From the NCBI RefSeq assembly GCF_018260555.1, contig NZ_JAGLBB010000043.1:1-30326 (forward strand): 30,326 nt of DNA, written 5' to 3'. This DNA is from Deinococcus sp. Its GTDB lineage: Bacteria; Deinococcota; Deinococci; Deinococcales; Deinococcaceae. Below are positions 9,114 to 19,246 of the stretch, piece after piece (position 1 is the stretch's first letter; every line of letters begins with the position of its first letter). The notes beneath the pieces were generated by a model, which ran no database searches, was not told the DNA's origin, and saw only the letters and a list, made by a program, of their open reading frames with translations. The position numbers and the translations under genes are program-made.

Positions 9114-10922
9114 GCCACGCATCGAAAGCAGTTCTTCCAGGCGGGCCACGTAGCCTTCAAGGGTGCGGAAGGTGGCCTGCACAGGCGCGGGGCTGAGCAT
9201 GTCCACGCCCGCCTCACGCAGCGCGTCGATGGGGTCGAGGCGGCCACCGGAGCGCAGGAAGCGCAGGTAGTTCTCGCGGGCCGTGTCCGGGTTGTCCGCG
9301 AAGGTTTCCAGTAGCTGGTGCGCGGCACTGATGCCGGTCGCGTACTGGTACGCGTAGAAGTTGGCGTACAGGTGGGTGCTGAACTGCGCCCACAGGATGC
9401 CGCTGCGTTCGCGGTCCATGGTGACGCCGTCGCCGTAGCCCTGGGCGAGCAGGTCGGCGGTCAGTTCGATCAGGTCCGGGGCGCTCAGGGTGCCGCCCGC
9501 CTCGATGCGGCGGTACGCTTCGAGTTCAAACGCCGCCAGGGTCGGCATGATGAAGAAGTACCGGTGGAAGTTCGAGAGGGCTTCCTCGATGATCTGTACC
9601 TCGAACCCGGTGTCGCCGCGTTCCCGGGCCTGCTGAAGCAGGTGGGCGCGCACCATCGCCTGATTGAAGTTGCTGGCGACTTCCGCGTGGAACAGCGTGT
9701 AACGCGGCACCGAGTACGGGTGCTCACGCATGGACAGCAGCGAGTGCATGGAGTGCCCGATCTCGTGCGCCAGCGTGCTGTAACTGTTCATGGTGTCGTT
9801 CCAGGTCATGAAGATGAACGGCTTGACGCGCCCACCGCCGTTGCTGTATGCGCCCTGACGTTTGCCGTCGTTCTCGGCGTAGTCCACCCAGCGTTCGGTG
9901 GTCAGTCCGGCCAGCATGTCCTGCACGTACGCCTCGCCCAGGGGGGCCATGCCCTCGCCGATCCAGGCGACGGCCTGCGCGTAGGGCACCTGGCGGGGCG
10001 GAACCAGCGCCGCTTTCACGTCGTACTCACGCAGTTCGTTCAGGCCCAGCCACTCGCGGCGCACCCGCCAGTAGCGGTGCCAGATGGGGGTACTGGCGCG
10101 GTAGGTGTCGAGCAGTGTGGTCACGACCTCCGTGGGAATGCGGTCCGGGGCCAGGGACGCCGTGATCGCGTCCGGGTAGCGGCGGGCGCGGGCCAGGAAC
10201 ACGCTCTGGCGGATGTTCGTGGCGTACATGGCAGCCTGCGAGTGCCGCGCGGCGAGATGCGCGTCGGCGTACCCTTCCCAGGCTTCGCGGCGCACCTCGC
10301 GGTCCGGGTGGGAGGTCAGGCGGTCCACGTTCCCCTGGGTGACCGCCTCGCCGCCCGCCGTGCCGAAGCGCAGGTCCATGTTCGCCAGCGCCGGGTGAAT
10401 GCCCCGCTCGGAGGCGAAGGGGGCCTGCACCGCGCCCAGCAGTTCCTCGACCTCGGCGCTCCGCACATGCGGTTTGCCGCGCAGGACGCGTTCCAGGCGA
10501 ACACGCTGGTCCGCGAAGTCCGGGCGTTCCAGCCAGCTACGCACCGTCCCCTCATCCAGTGCCAGCAGTTCCGGGCGGTAGAAGGCGGCGGCGCTGCCGT
10601 ACTGCGCCCCCAGGTTTCCGGCGCGGTCACGGCGGGCGGCGGCCACAGCGTCCCGGCCGTCCACGCTGGCGGTCATGCCCGCGTAGGACATGAAGCGGGT
10701 CAGGCGCAGTTCCAGCGCGTCGGCCGCCGCCAGGAAGGCCAACAGACCATCCGGGGTGCCCAGCGTTCCGGCGTGGGCGGGCAGCGTGCCGATATCGCGG
10801 CTCAGGGCGTCGCCCTCGGCGGCCCAGGCGTCGGGCGTGGCGTACAGCGCCTCGATGTCCCAGGTCTGTTCGCGGGGAACGTCCTGCCGGCGCGGCAGCT
10901 CCTTGATCGGTTCAGGGGTCAT
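9111..10922 (-). CDS. pepF: Oligoendopeptidase F (M3 family zinc peptidase)
   Basis: PepF is a cytosolic zinc peptidase that cuts short peptides. The 603-residue length is standard. The zinc site is HEIGHSMH at His386-Glu387-His390, with HAEVASNFNQ about 28 residues later giving the third ligand. The N-terminal region (LPRRQDVPREQTWDIEALY) and the C-terminal ARENYLRFLRSGGRLDPIDAL are family hallmarks. I chose the ATG at 10922 (MTPEPIKE) because TAGCCT lies five bases upstream; a longer frame starts at 10952. It follows trpA after about 75 bp on the same strand. Its stop codon is formed by the end of repeat copy E. Confidence 0.93.
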   Translation of the reverse strand: MTPEPIKELPRRQDVPREQTWDIEALYATPDAWAAEGDALSRDIGTLPAHAGTLGTPDGLLAFLAAADALELRLTRFMSYAGMTASVDGRDAVAAARRDRAGNLGAQYGSAAAFYRPELLALDEGTVRSWLERPDFADQRVRLERVLRGKPHVRSAEVEELLGAVQAPFASERGIHPALANMDLRFGTAGGEAVTQGNVDRLTSHPDREVRREAWEGYADAHLAARHSQAAMYATNIRQSVFLARARRYPDAITASLAPDRIPTEVVTTLLDTYRASTPIWHRYWRVRREWLGLNELREYDVKAALVPPRQVPYAQAVAWIGEGMAPLGEAYVQDMLAGLTTERWVDYAENDGKRQGAYSNGGGRVKPFIFMTWNDTMNSYSTLAHEIGHSMHSLLSMREHPYSVPRYTLFHAEVASNFNQAMVRAHLLQQARERGDTGFEVQIIEEALSNFHRYFFIMPTLAAFELEAYRRIEAGGTLSAPDLIELTADLLAQGYGDGVTMDRERSGILWAQFSTHLYANFYAYQYATGISAAHQLLETFADNPDTARENYLRFLRSGGRLDPIDALREAGVDMLSPAPVQATFRTLEGYVARLEELLSMRG

Positions 10923-10927
10923 GCCGG

Positions 10928-10933
10928 AGGCTA
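10928..10933 (-). promoter_or_regulatory. -10 box TAGCCT upstream of pepF
   Basis: Minus-strand TAGCCT is followed by CCGGC and the ATG at 10922. The 5-nt spacing is one shorter than at most of the leaderless genes here. Confidence 0.45.
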
Positions 10934-10996
10934 GCACCTCGTCCCGGTACATCCCGCCGCACTCTGCTCACGGCAGCCCGGCGGTCCTGACCCTGT

Positions 10997-11823
10997 TCAG
11001 TCCTTACGGCACCCCTCGGCGATGCTGGCGGCCAGCGCGGCCACGTCCTGTCCGTGCTGCACGGCGTTGATGAAGGCGCTGCCCACGACCACGCCGTCCG
11101 CGACCTGCGCCACCTGATGGGCGGTTTCGGCGTCTTTCACGCCAAAGCCCACCGCGACGGGCACGCGGGCGTACTGGCGGGCCAGGGCCAGCATGGCGGG
11201 TACCTCGGCCAGTGCCGCGCCCTCACGCGTGCCGGTCACGCCGGTCACGCTGACGGCGTACAGGAAGCCCGTGCAGGCGCCCGCGACCAGTTTCACGCGT
11301 TCCGGGGTGCTGGTGGGGGCGATCAGGAACGTCACGGCCATGCCGTGCTCGGCGGCAAGGTCCGCGATCTCCAGGTCCTGATCCGGCGGCAGGTCCGGGA
11401 GGATCAGGCCGTCCACCCCGGCGTCCTGCGCCAGTCGCATGAATTCGCGCGGCCCGACGGCGTAGATGGGATTCACGTAGGTCATGATCACGACCGGCGT
11501 GTCATGCCGGGCGCGCAGGTCCTTGACGAGTTGCAGGGTGTGGCGGGTGCTGGTGCCGCCGCCCAGGGCCTGCTCGCTGGCCCGCTGGATGGTGGGGCCG
11601 TCGCCCAGGGGGTCGCTGTACGGAATGCCGACCTCCAGCAGGTCCGCGCGGGTCAGCAGGGCGTCCGCCACAGCCGGGAAGGAGGACGCGGTGGGGTACC
11701 CGGCCGTCATGAAGGGAATGAACGCGGCGCGGCCTTCCTGCGCGGCGCGGGCAAACGCCGCGTGAATGCGGGCCGCGCCGGGCACGGTGGCCTGCGGCTG
11801 GCTGCCGGTCTGGGCGGGCACGG

Positions 11824-11827
<4 letters not shown>
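10997..11827 (-). CDS. trpA: Tryptophan synthase alpha subunit
   Basis: TrpA splits indole-3-glycerol phosphate to indole, which is channelled to TrpB in the alpha2-beta2 complex. The 276-residue protein shows the catalytic Glu65 and Asp76 in LLEVGIPYSDPLGDGPTIQ, the VIMTYVNPIYAVG barrel strand, and the phosphate-binding VGFGVKDAETA and VVVGSAFIN segments. The start is the GTG at 11827, which shares GTGA with the trpB stop and has a strong AGGAGGTG site just upstream, inside the trpB end. The frame is open further upstream, but that stretch overlaps trpB and is low-complexity. About 16 extra N-terminal residues precede the usual start. Confidence 0.95.
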
Positions 11828-13167
<1,340 letters not shown>

Positions 13168-13173
13168 GGGTTC

Positions 13174-13179
13174 AGCGTA
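13174..13179 (-). promoter_or_regulatory. -10 box TACGCT of a leaderless trpB promoter
   Basis: Minus-strand TACGCT, then six bases (GAACCC), then the ATG at 13167. No ribosome binding site is present. Confidence 0.65.
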
Positions 13180-13206
13180 GGACTGCCGCCCCGAAGGTCC
13201 GTTTGG

Positions 13207-13233
13207 CAGACTTAGACAAGTTGTCTAAGTCTG
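13207..13233. promoter_or_regulatory. Perfect 27-bp palindrome upstream of trpB, candidate operator
   Basis: The arm CAGACTTAGACAA (13207-13219) is repeated exactly in inverted form at 13221-13233 around one central base. It is AT-richer than its surroundings. It sits about 40-66 bp upstream of the predicted trpB transcription start and 55 bp after the gluQ stop. With no T-run and a one-base centre, it suits a dimeric regulator better than an RNA hairpin. I do not recognise the regulator. Confidence 0.6.
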
Positions 13234-13287
13234 GGCGATTTGCCTTCTGTTTGTCCGGCAGCTCCGGCCAGGGGGCGTCCGCTCCAT

Positions 13288-14193
13288 TTACCGGCAGGGA
13301 CGCACACCTTCAACCCGCGCCCATTCGGCCACCCACAGCGGCAGCAGCTCAGATACGCTCACCTCATCCGGCACGGGCCAGCCCAGACTGCGGGCCAGTT
13401 CCGCGCGGATCCGGGCCGCACTCTCCCCTGCCTCACGCAGCGCCGAGAGCGGCGGCGCGCCCCCCCGCTTGGCCAGGCGCTCACCCCGGTACCCCGTCAT
13501 GAGCGGCACGTGCAGGTAGCGGGGCGTGGGCAGACCCAACGCCCCCTGGAGGGCCACCTGCCGGGGCGTGGCGGTCCAGAGGTCCTCTCCGCGCAGCACA
13601 TCGGTCACGCCAGACGCCGCGTCATCCACAACGACCGCTAGGTGATAGGCGTACACACCGTCGTTGCGGCGCAGCACCAGATCACCGACCTCGGCGCACA
13701 GGTCCTGGCACAGTGTCCGGCCGCTCAGGGCGTCGTGCGCGCAGACCTGAGCAGCAGGTATACGCCAGCGCAGCGCTGCCGGTCGGTCCGGGTTCCGGGG
13801 CGCCTCACGGCAGGTGCCGGGATAGACGGGTTCCTCGCCGTGCGGCGCCCCGGCGCTGGCGTGAATGGCGTCGCGGATCTCGCGGCGCGTGCAGGTGCAG
13901 GGGTAGGTCTCCAGACGCGCGGCAGCGTCCCGGTACAACTCCAGCCGCCGCGACTGCGTGATCTCCTCATCCCAGTCCAGGCCCAGCCACTCCAGGTCCC
14001 GGCGGGTCAGGTCGTAAGCCCAGGGCCGGACCCGGCCGGTATCCAGATCCTCGAAGCGCAGCAGGTGCCGCCCCCCACGCGCGCGGGAATGCAACCACGC
14101 CAGCAGCGCCGTGCGGGCGTTGCCCAGGTGCATGGCCCCGGTCGGACTGGGCGCGAACCGGCCGACCACGCCAGTTTCCCCTGATCCCGTCAT
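13288..14193 (-). CDS. gluQ: Glutamyl-Q tRNA(Asp) synthetase
   Basis: GluQ-RS is a short glutamyl-tRNA synthetase paralogue that attaches glutamate to queuosine in tRNA-Asp. The 301-residue length fits; the anticodon-binding domain is missing, as expected. Class I marks are RFAPSPTGAMHLGNART (the HIGH-like HLGN) and GERLAKRGG (in place of KMSKS). The zinc site typical of GluQ is visible as CTCTRREI followed by YPGTC. The ATG at 14193 has TAGCCT six bases upstream, and the TAG of that box is the stop codon of the preceding gene. Confidence 0.92.
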   Translation of the reverse strand: MTGSGETGVVGRFAPSPTGAMHLGNARTALLAWLHSRARGGRHLLRFEDLDTGRVRPWAYDLTRRDLEWLGLDWDEEITQSRRLELYRDAAARLETYPCTCTRREIRDAIHASAGAPHGEEPVYPGTCREAPRNPDRPAALRWRIPAAQVCAHDALSGRTLCQDLCAEVGDLVLRRNDGVYAYHLAVVVDDAASGVTDVLRGEDLWTATPRQVALQGALGLPTPRYLHVPLMTGYRGERLAKRGGAPPLSALREAGESAARIRAELARSLGWPVPDEVSVSELLPLWVAEWARVEGVRPCR

Positions 14194-14199
14194 GCCCGC

Positions 14200-14205
14200 A
14201 GGCTA
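14200..14205 (-). promoter_or_regulatory. -10 box TAGCCT of gluQ overlapping the upstream stop codon
   Basis: Minus-strand TAGCCT is followed by GCGGGC and the ATG at 14193. Its first three bases are the stop of the membrane HEAGH gene (14203-14205). Confidence 0.55.
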
Positions 14206-14718
14206 GCGCAGGTCATCCCAGAGGGCCACCATCACAGAGGCGATCACGGCCACGAACGCCAGGAACGTCACGAACCGGCCCAGCGGGTCGGCCAGTCCCA
14301 GCGAGTTGTGCAGCGGGTTCCAGCCGCCCAGCAACTGCCACCAGTCGTGGGTGTCCGGGTCGCCCGTGATCAGATCGAGTTGCCGCAGCGGCGCGTCCCG
14401 GATGTACGCCGCCACGCTCGACAGCGACTGCGCCAGCCACAGGCCCACGACACCCGCCGAGTACCGCTCGCCGCGCCACATGAACGCGGCGGCGCAGGCC
14501 GCCGGTACGGCCAGCTGCATCAGGCTACCGCCGAGCAGCATGACGGTCTCGCCAGCCCAGGCCAGCAGGACGTGCCCGGCCTCGTGGAAGATCAGGTTCG
14601 CGCCGTCCAGCACGCCGCCCCGCAGGGGGTTCAGGATGCCGGGCACAGTCACCAGCAGCGCCAGGGCCAGCCCGGCCAGCCGCAGCGCCAGCCCCGCACG
14701 TGGGCTCAGGCCGGACAT
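14203..14718 (-). CDS. Membrane protein with an HEAGH zinc-protease motif
   Basis: This 171-residue, mostly hydrophobic protein has membrane segments near residues 10-30, 55-80, 86-105 and 145-166. HEAGH lies at residues 45-49 beside a membrane segment, the arrangement of site-2-protease-like M50 enzymes, and LNPLRGG precedes it. I see no NPDG or LDG motif that would clearly supply the third zinc ligand, so activity is uncertain and no substrate can be named. GAGGGG lies close to the ATG. It sits 34 bp after the ribbon-helix-helix-like gene on the same strand, so it may share its transcript, and it ends inside the gluQ promoter. Confidence 0.72.
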   Translation of the reverse strand: MSGLSPRAGLALRLAGLALALLVTVPGILNPLRGGVLDGANLIFHEAGHVLLAWAGETVMLLGGSLMQLAVPAACAAAFMWRGERYSAGVVGLWLAQSLSSVAAYIRDAPLRQLDLITGDPDTHDWWQLLGGWNPLHNSLGLADPLGRFVTFLAFVAVIASVMVALWDDLR

Positions 14719-14752
14719 GCCCCTCGACGTGCCATCCGGCAGGTGACGCGCG

Positions 14753-15055
14753 TCAGGCGCGCTCGCGCAGCCACGCCAGCAGCAGGTCCTCGACGAGTTC
14801 GCTGACGCTCTCGCCGCCCTCGGCCTTCACGGCGCGCCACACGGCCCGCACGGTCTCCTTGCGGACGTACACCGCCTCGACCCGCTCGGCGGTCTCGCCC
14901 TTGCTGCGCCCGTCGGGTTCCGGCGTGACCTTCAGGGCCTTACGGGCCTTCTCGCCCTTCTTGCGTCCCTTTTTCCCGGCCTTGGGGGAGGCGCCGCCGT
15001 CGGCCGCCTCGGGCGCCGGTGTGTCGCGTTCCTGCAGGTAGTCGAAGCGTCCCAC
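14753..15055 (-). CDS. Small basic protein with ribbon-helix-helix-like C-terminus
   Basis: The 100-residue protein has a disordered, lysine-rich middle (KAGKKGRKKGEKARKALK) and an ordered end. There RVEAVYVRKETVRAVWRAVK could give the beta strand and first helix, and SVSELVEDLLLAWLRER the second helix, of a ribbon-helix-helix DNA-binding fold. A basic flexible N-terminus followed by RHH is the design of ParG, the partner of ParF ATPases, and a ParF-like gene lies immediately upstream. The start codon is GTG at 15055. The identification rests on pattern and context, not on a family signature. Confidence 0.6.
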   Translation of the reverse strand: MGRFDYLQERDTPAPEAADGGASPKAGKKGRKKGEKARKALKVTPEPDGRSKGETAERVEAVYVRKETVRAVWRAVKAEGGESVSELVEDLLLAWLRERA

Positions 15056-15189
15056 CTACCGTCCCCCCGCCACGCCCGCGACCTTCACACGCATCCCGGG
15101 TCCATGTTTTCTCACACCGTTCAATCTGCGCGGGCACGGGGAGCTGGGTGGCACAGAAGCCCAGTGCGGGTGTGGAGACGGAATCCGGT

Positions 15190-15798
15190 TCACAGGACCT
15201 CCCGTGACAGGGCCAGCACGTCGTCCCAGGCGGCTGCGGCGCGCGGGTCGCGCACGTCGCAGGCCAGGACGCCCTGCTCGGCGGCCCGCTGGAACGCCGT
15301 GTACTGACGGACCAGGGTGTTGCACACGGTGATGCCGTCCTCGCGCAGGTCCTCGCGGATATCCTCGGCAGCGCGGCCTACCGGGGGCACGCGGGTCAGG
15401 ACCACGCGGGTCTTGCGTCCGGCGTCCTCGGCCAGCAGGAAGTCCATCAGTTCCCGCGTGGCTTCCACCTCCAGCGGGGACACGCCGCTGGGCACCAGGA
15501 TCAGGTCGGTACGCTGCGCGAGTTGCCGCAGGTCCTTGCGGCGCGGGCGGCCCTCGGTGTCCAGGATGACCACGTCGAAGTCCGCCAGTCGGCGGGGTTT
15601 CACGTCCCCGGCGTCCAGCACGGGAAACGGCAGGCCGCTGCTGCGCGCCGCCCAGCGCAGGCTGCTGCCCACGCGGCCGTCCTCGTCGATCAGCAGGACC
15701 CTGCGGCGGCTGGCGTGCGCCGCGCCCGCGAGGTGCACGGCCAGCGTGCTTTTCCCCACGCCGCCCTTCTCAGATGTAATGGCCACCACCTTCGTCAT
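15190..15798 (-). CDS. parA: ParF-like ParA/MinD family partition ATPase
   Basis: The 202-residue ATPase lacks the N-terminal HTH of long ParA proteins and matches the ParF (type Ib) size. The deviant Walker A EKGGVGKST contains the signature Lys11 and Lys16. VVILDTEGRP is the Walker A' strand, and SGVSPLEVEATRELMDFL corresponds to the same region of ParF. Such proteins bind DNA non-specifically as ATP dimers and move plasmids, chromosome origins or protein cargo. The ATG at 15798 has TACGCT seven bases upstream. The gene lies 134 bp before the RHH-like gene, and that gap contains nested inverted repeats. It does not look like the standard chromosomal ParA, since no ParB gene is near. Confidence 0.85.
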   Translation of the reverse strand: MTKVVAITSEKGGVGKSTLAVHLAGAAHASRRRVLLIDEDGRVGSSLRWAARSSGLPFPVLDAGDVKPRRLADFDVVILDTEGRPRRKDLRQLAQRTDLILVPSGVSPLEVEATRELMDFLLAEDAGRKTRVVLTRVPPVGRAAEDIREDLREDGITVCNTLVRQYTAFQRAAEQGVLACDVRDPRAAAAWDDVLALSREVL

Positions 15799-15805
15799 AT
15801 GTCCG

Positions 15806-15811
15806 AGCGTA
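15806..15811 (-). promoter_or_regulatory. -10 box TACGCT of a leaderless parA promoter
   Basis: Minus-strand TACGCT, seven bases (CGGACAT), then the ATG at 15798. No ribosome binding site is seen. Confidence 0.6.
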
Positions 15812-15891
15812 GCAGACCCCCGGCGCCCGGGGTGCCCCGCCGCTCGGGACGGTAGCCACCCGGCGGGACACCCGTCACGCGCCGGAAGCGG

Positions 15892-15897
15892 CATGCT
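15892..15897 (+). promoter_or_regulatory. Possible -10 box CATGCT for the 15904 gene
   Basis: CATGCT is followed by six bases (GGGCGG) and the GTG at 15904. It differs from the TANNCT pattern only in the first base. Confidence 0.35.
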
Positions 15898-15903
15898 GGG
15901 CGG

Positions 15904-16143
15904 GTGATCACCGACGAGCACGCGCAGAGGATGGAAGCCGGAGTGTACTGGACGGCCCGCGCCATGCAGGAGCAGGGCAGCCGCTTTTACCGCGCGCTGG
16001 GACAGGCGCTCGAAGCCGCCGACGCCGGTAACCGCCGCCTGATCTACCGCACGTGGCCGGACGCGCTGCGGGACTTTCACGGGCGCGGGCAGGTGCTCGC
16101 AGCGAATGAGGCTGCCCACGAGGAAGAGGCCCAGGGCGGCTGA
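15904..16143 (+). CDS. Small protein of unknown function
   Basis: The 79-residue protein starts with GTG and is mostly helical and polar, with an acidic end (NEAAHEEEAQGG). No signal peptide, membrane segment or family motif is visible. It is transcribed away from parA across a 105-bp gap. I do not recognise it. Support comes from its clean codon pattern, the candidate leaderless box and the lack of any competing gene. Confidence 0.55.
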   Translation: MITDEHAQRMEAGVYWTARAMQEQGSRFYRALGQALEAADAGNRRLIYRTWPDALRDFHGRGQVLAANEAAHEEEAQGG

Positions 16144-16217
16144 TCGCGCGCGACGACCGGCCTGCCCTGCGCACACTGAATGGGGAGGCCGGCACACCCA
16201 TCTGGGGGCGCGGCCCG

Positions 16218-16223
16218 TACACT
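16218..16223 (+). promoter_or_regulatory. -10 box TACACT of a leaderless promoter for the LmbE-type gene
   Basis: TACACT, seven bases (GCCCAGC), then the ATG at 16231. It decides this start over an upstream GTG at 16180. Confidence 0.65.
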
Positions 16224-16230
16224 GCCCAGC

Positions 16231-17097
16231 ATGACCGCCCCGAACCTTCCGGAGCCGCACACGGCGCCCGCCCCCGACCCCCGACCGACCCTGCTGGCCG
16301 TGTTCGCCCACCCGGACGACGAGGCCTTCAGCGTGGGCGGTACCCTCACACACTACGCGCGGCTGGGCGTGAATGTGGTGCTGGCCTGCGCCACGCGCGG
16401 CGAGGCCGGGAAGATCACGGTGCCCGGCATGACCGTCACCGATCTGGGCGCGCAGCGCGAGCAGGAACTTATCGAGGCGTGCCGCGCGCTGGAAATTCCC
16501 GCCCCGGTCTTCCTCGACTACCACGACTCCGGGCGGTACGAACGCACCCGCTACGATGATCCGCTGGCCATGATGAACGTCAACCCGCTGGACGTGGAGG
16601 TAAAGCTGCGCGCCCTGATCGAGCAGGTGCAGCCGCAGGTGATGGTGACCTTCGACCCGCACGGCGCGTACGGGCACGTGGATCACCTGCAGATTCACCG
16701 CGCCGTATCCGCGGCGTTTTTCAGCGCGGGATCCCTGCCGTACGGCGGCCCGAAACGGCTGTACTTCACGGCCATGAGCGTCGAGTCGGCGGCGGGCATC
16801 GCGCGCATGGGCCAGGGCCTCGATCCGCTGGTGTACGGCGTATCCGAGGAAACCTTCGCGGTGCGGATGGACGTGTCCGCCTGCGTGGCGAACAAAGCGG
16901 CGGCCCTGGCGGCGCACGGCACGCAGATGGGTGAGCAGAGCCTCCTGGGCCGCATGACACCCGAGGAGCGGGCGGCCATGCAGGAGCGACTGGGGCAGGA
17001 GAACTTCAGTATCGGCGGAACCCGCACGCCCATCCACCAGTACCCGCTACGCGGCCTCTTCGACGGCCTGGACGGCTTCGGGCACCTGGACAGCTGA
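16231..17097 (+). CDS. PIG-L/LmbE family zinc N-deacetylase
   Basis: The family removes N-acetyl groups from sugars and includes BshB (bacillithiol synthesis), MshB (mycothiol) and antibiotic-pathway enzymes. The 288-residue protein has the metal-binding AHPDDEAF (His27, Asp29 and Asp30) near its start, the strand LACATRGEAGK, and HGAYGHVDHLQIH with His149 and His152. Its length and the GAYGHxDH block are closer to MshB and generic LmbE proteins than to the shorter BshB. A role in bacillithiol synthesis is possible in Deinococcus but is not shown by context. The leaderless promoter sets the start. Confidence 0.87.
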   Translation: MTAPNLPEPHTAPAPDPRPTLLAVFAHPDDEAFSVGGTLTHYARLGVNVVLACATRGEAGKITVPGMTVTDLGAQREQELIEACRALEIPAPVFLDYHDSGRYERTRYDDPLAMMNVNPLDVEVKLRALIEQVQPQVMVTFDPHGAYGHVDHLQIHRAVSAAFFSAGSLPYGGPKRLYFTAMSVESAAGIARMGQGLDPLVYGVSEETFAVRMDVSACVANKAAALAAHGTQMGEQSLLGRMTPEERAAMQERLGQENFSIGGTRTPIHQYPLRGLFDGLDGFGHLDS

Positions 17098-17432
17098 TCG
17101 TCACGGAACTGCCGGGGACGGCCGGAGGGTGACACGGTCGGAGGCTGGCGAGGCGATCTCCGGTGTCTGCCCTCGCCCTATCTGCTTTTATGAGCGGGTG
17201 ATTGGAAGAATCGGCTGGATGATGCAAGGTTCGTCGGTGTCCGGTGAACTCCGTATCAGGCCGCCATCAGGCTCCACTGTTAAGAAGTTCACAAGAATTC
17301 TCTTATCCTGTACCGACCTCCTGTGTGGTCGAGAGTGTGCCCCCAGGGGGGAATGGACAGGCGCAGAATTCCGTATACTCTGATGACGTGCCCTGTTTCA
17401 GTATTCACCTACGAAATTTTGGAGGAACACCT
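17098..17432. other. Intergenic region upstream of the BMP-family gene
   Basis: These 335 bp hold no gene. The second half is AT-richer and contains the likely promoter of the next gene (TATACT at 17374-17379). At 17245-17258 the sequence GAACTCCGTATCAG looks like the right end of the dispersed repeat, perhaps a remnant. Confidence 0.5.
17374..17379 (+). promoter_or_regulatory. -10 box TATACT of the BMP-family gene
   Basis: TATACT lies 53 bp before the ATG. TGGACA at 17354-17359 is only 14 bp upstream, short for a -35 element. The leader carries GGAGG near the start codon. Confidence 0.45.
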
Positions 17433-18530
<1,098 letters not shown>

Positions 18531-18561
18531 TCCGACTCACGCCCCCTAGGGCCTGAATCGC

Positions 18562-18595
18562 GGCGGCGGCCCTCCCGGTGTGGAGGGCCGCCGCC
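18562..18595 (+). terminator. GC-rich hairpin terminator after the BMP-family gene
   Basis: A perfect 14-bp stem (18562-18575 with 18582-18595) has a 6-nt loop CGGTGT. No T-run follows. It lies 32 bp after the stop codon. Confidence 0.7.
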
Positions 18596-18623
18596 TGTAT
18601 GGGCCCCCGGACGGCAAGCCAGC

Positions 18624-18629
18624 TACACT
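18624..18629 (+). promoter_or_regulatory. -10 box TACACT of a leaderless promoter for the DoxX-like gene
   Basis: TACACT, seven bases (GGCAATT), then the GTG at 18637. It excludes longer starts, which would lie within the preceding terminator. Confidence 0.65.
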
Positions 18630-18636
18630 GGCAATT

Positions 18637-19089
18637 GTGAGACAACACCCGGAAGCAGCACTGACGGTGATCAGGGTGGCGACCGCTGCCGTCTTCACTG
18701 CACATGGGTTCCAGAAGATCTTCACGGCGGGCCTGGCCAGTGTCACCGAGACCTTCATGCGCACCGGCGTGCCGCTTCCGCAGCTCACGGCACCCCTGAG
18801 CGCCGTCCTGGAACTCGCCGGTGGACTGCTGCTGCTGCCGGGACTGGCCTCCAGGCCACTGGCGGGCACGCTGGCGGCCCTGTTGATCGTGACGCACCTT
18901 CCGGGCCTGCTGTCTGGACCGGTCAGCTGGGCGCGGCTGGAAGTTCCGTGGTTGTTGCTGTGCGGCTCCCTGGCTATCCTGATCGGCGGCCCCGGCCTGA
19001 GCGTCGGTGCGGGCACGGGAGCGGCGCCCCATCCCGACGGGGCAGGCCCGAGGCGGCGCGCCCGGGCAGGCAGCCGCAGAAACCCATAG
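18637..19089 (+). CDS. DoxX-like membrane protein
   Basis: The 150-residue membrane protein has four hydrophobic segments, near residues 8-25, 50-68, 72-90 and 97-118. TAAVFTAHGFQKIF in the first segment and LELAGGLLLLPGLASRPLAG in the middle are the DoxX pattern. DoxX proteins are linked to thiosulfate:quinone oxidoreductase and, in other bacteria, to redox stress complexes; the exact role here is open. The C-terminal 30 residues are basic and probably cytoplasmic. The start is the GTG at 18637, set by the promoter. The next gene is convergent. Confidence 0.8.
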   Translation: MRQHPEAALTVIRVATAAVFTAHGFQKIFTAGLASVTETFMRTGVPLPQLTAPLSAVLELAGGLLLLPGLASRPLAGTLAALLIVTHLPGLLSGPVSWARLEVPWLLLCGSLAILIGGPGLSVGAGTGAAPHPDGAGPRRRARAGSRRNP

Positions 19090-19246
19090 ACGACGCGCCC
19101 GCCTGAACATACGTTCCAGGGGGGCGCCGCGAGTGGCCGGGCAAAGGTCGCTCAGCTGATCTAGAGTCCCGACGTTGATTCTGCCTCTGGCAGTGAACAC
19201 CGGGACCAATCAACGTGGCGAGCCAGCTCTCCAAGGTGGACTCAGG

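Noticed and set aside
9318..10934. Plus-strand frame of 538 codons opposite pepF
   Set aside because: It mirrors the pepF reading frame; the pepF product has clear catalytic motifs, while the opposite frame has none.
15190..17037. A 615-codon minus-strand frame upstream-extending parA
   Set aside because: The extension lies antisense to the LmbE-type gene and runs through the leaderless parA promoter; ParA starts at 15798.
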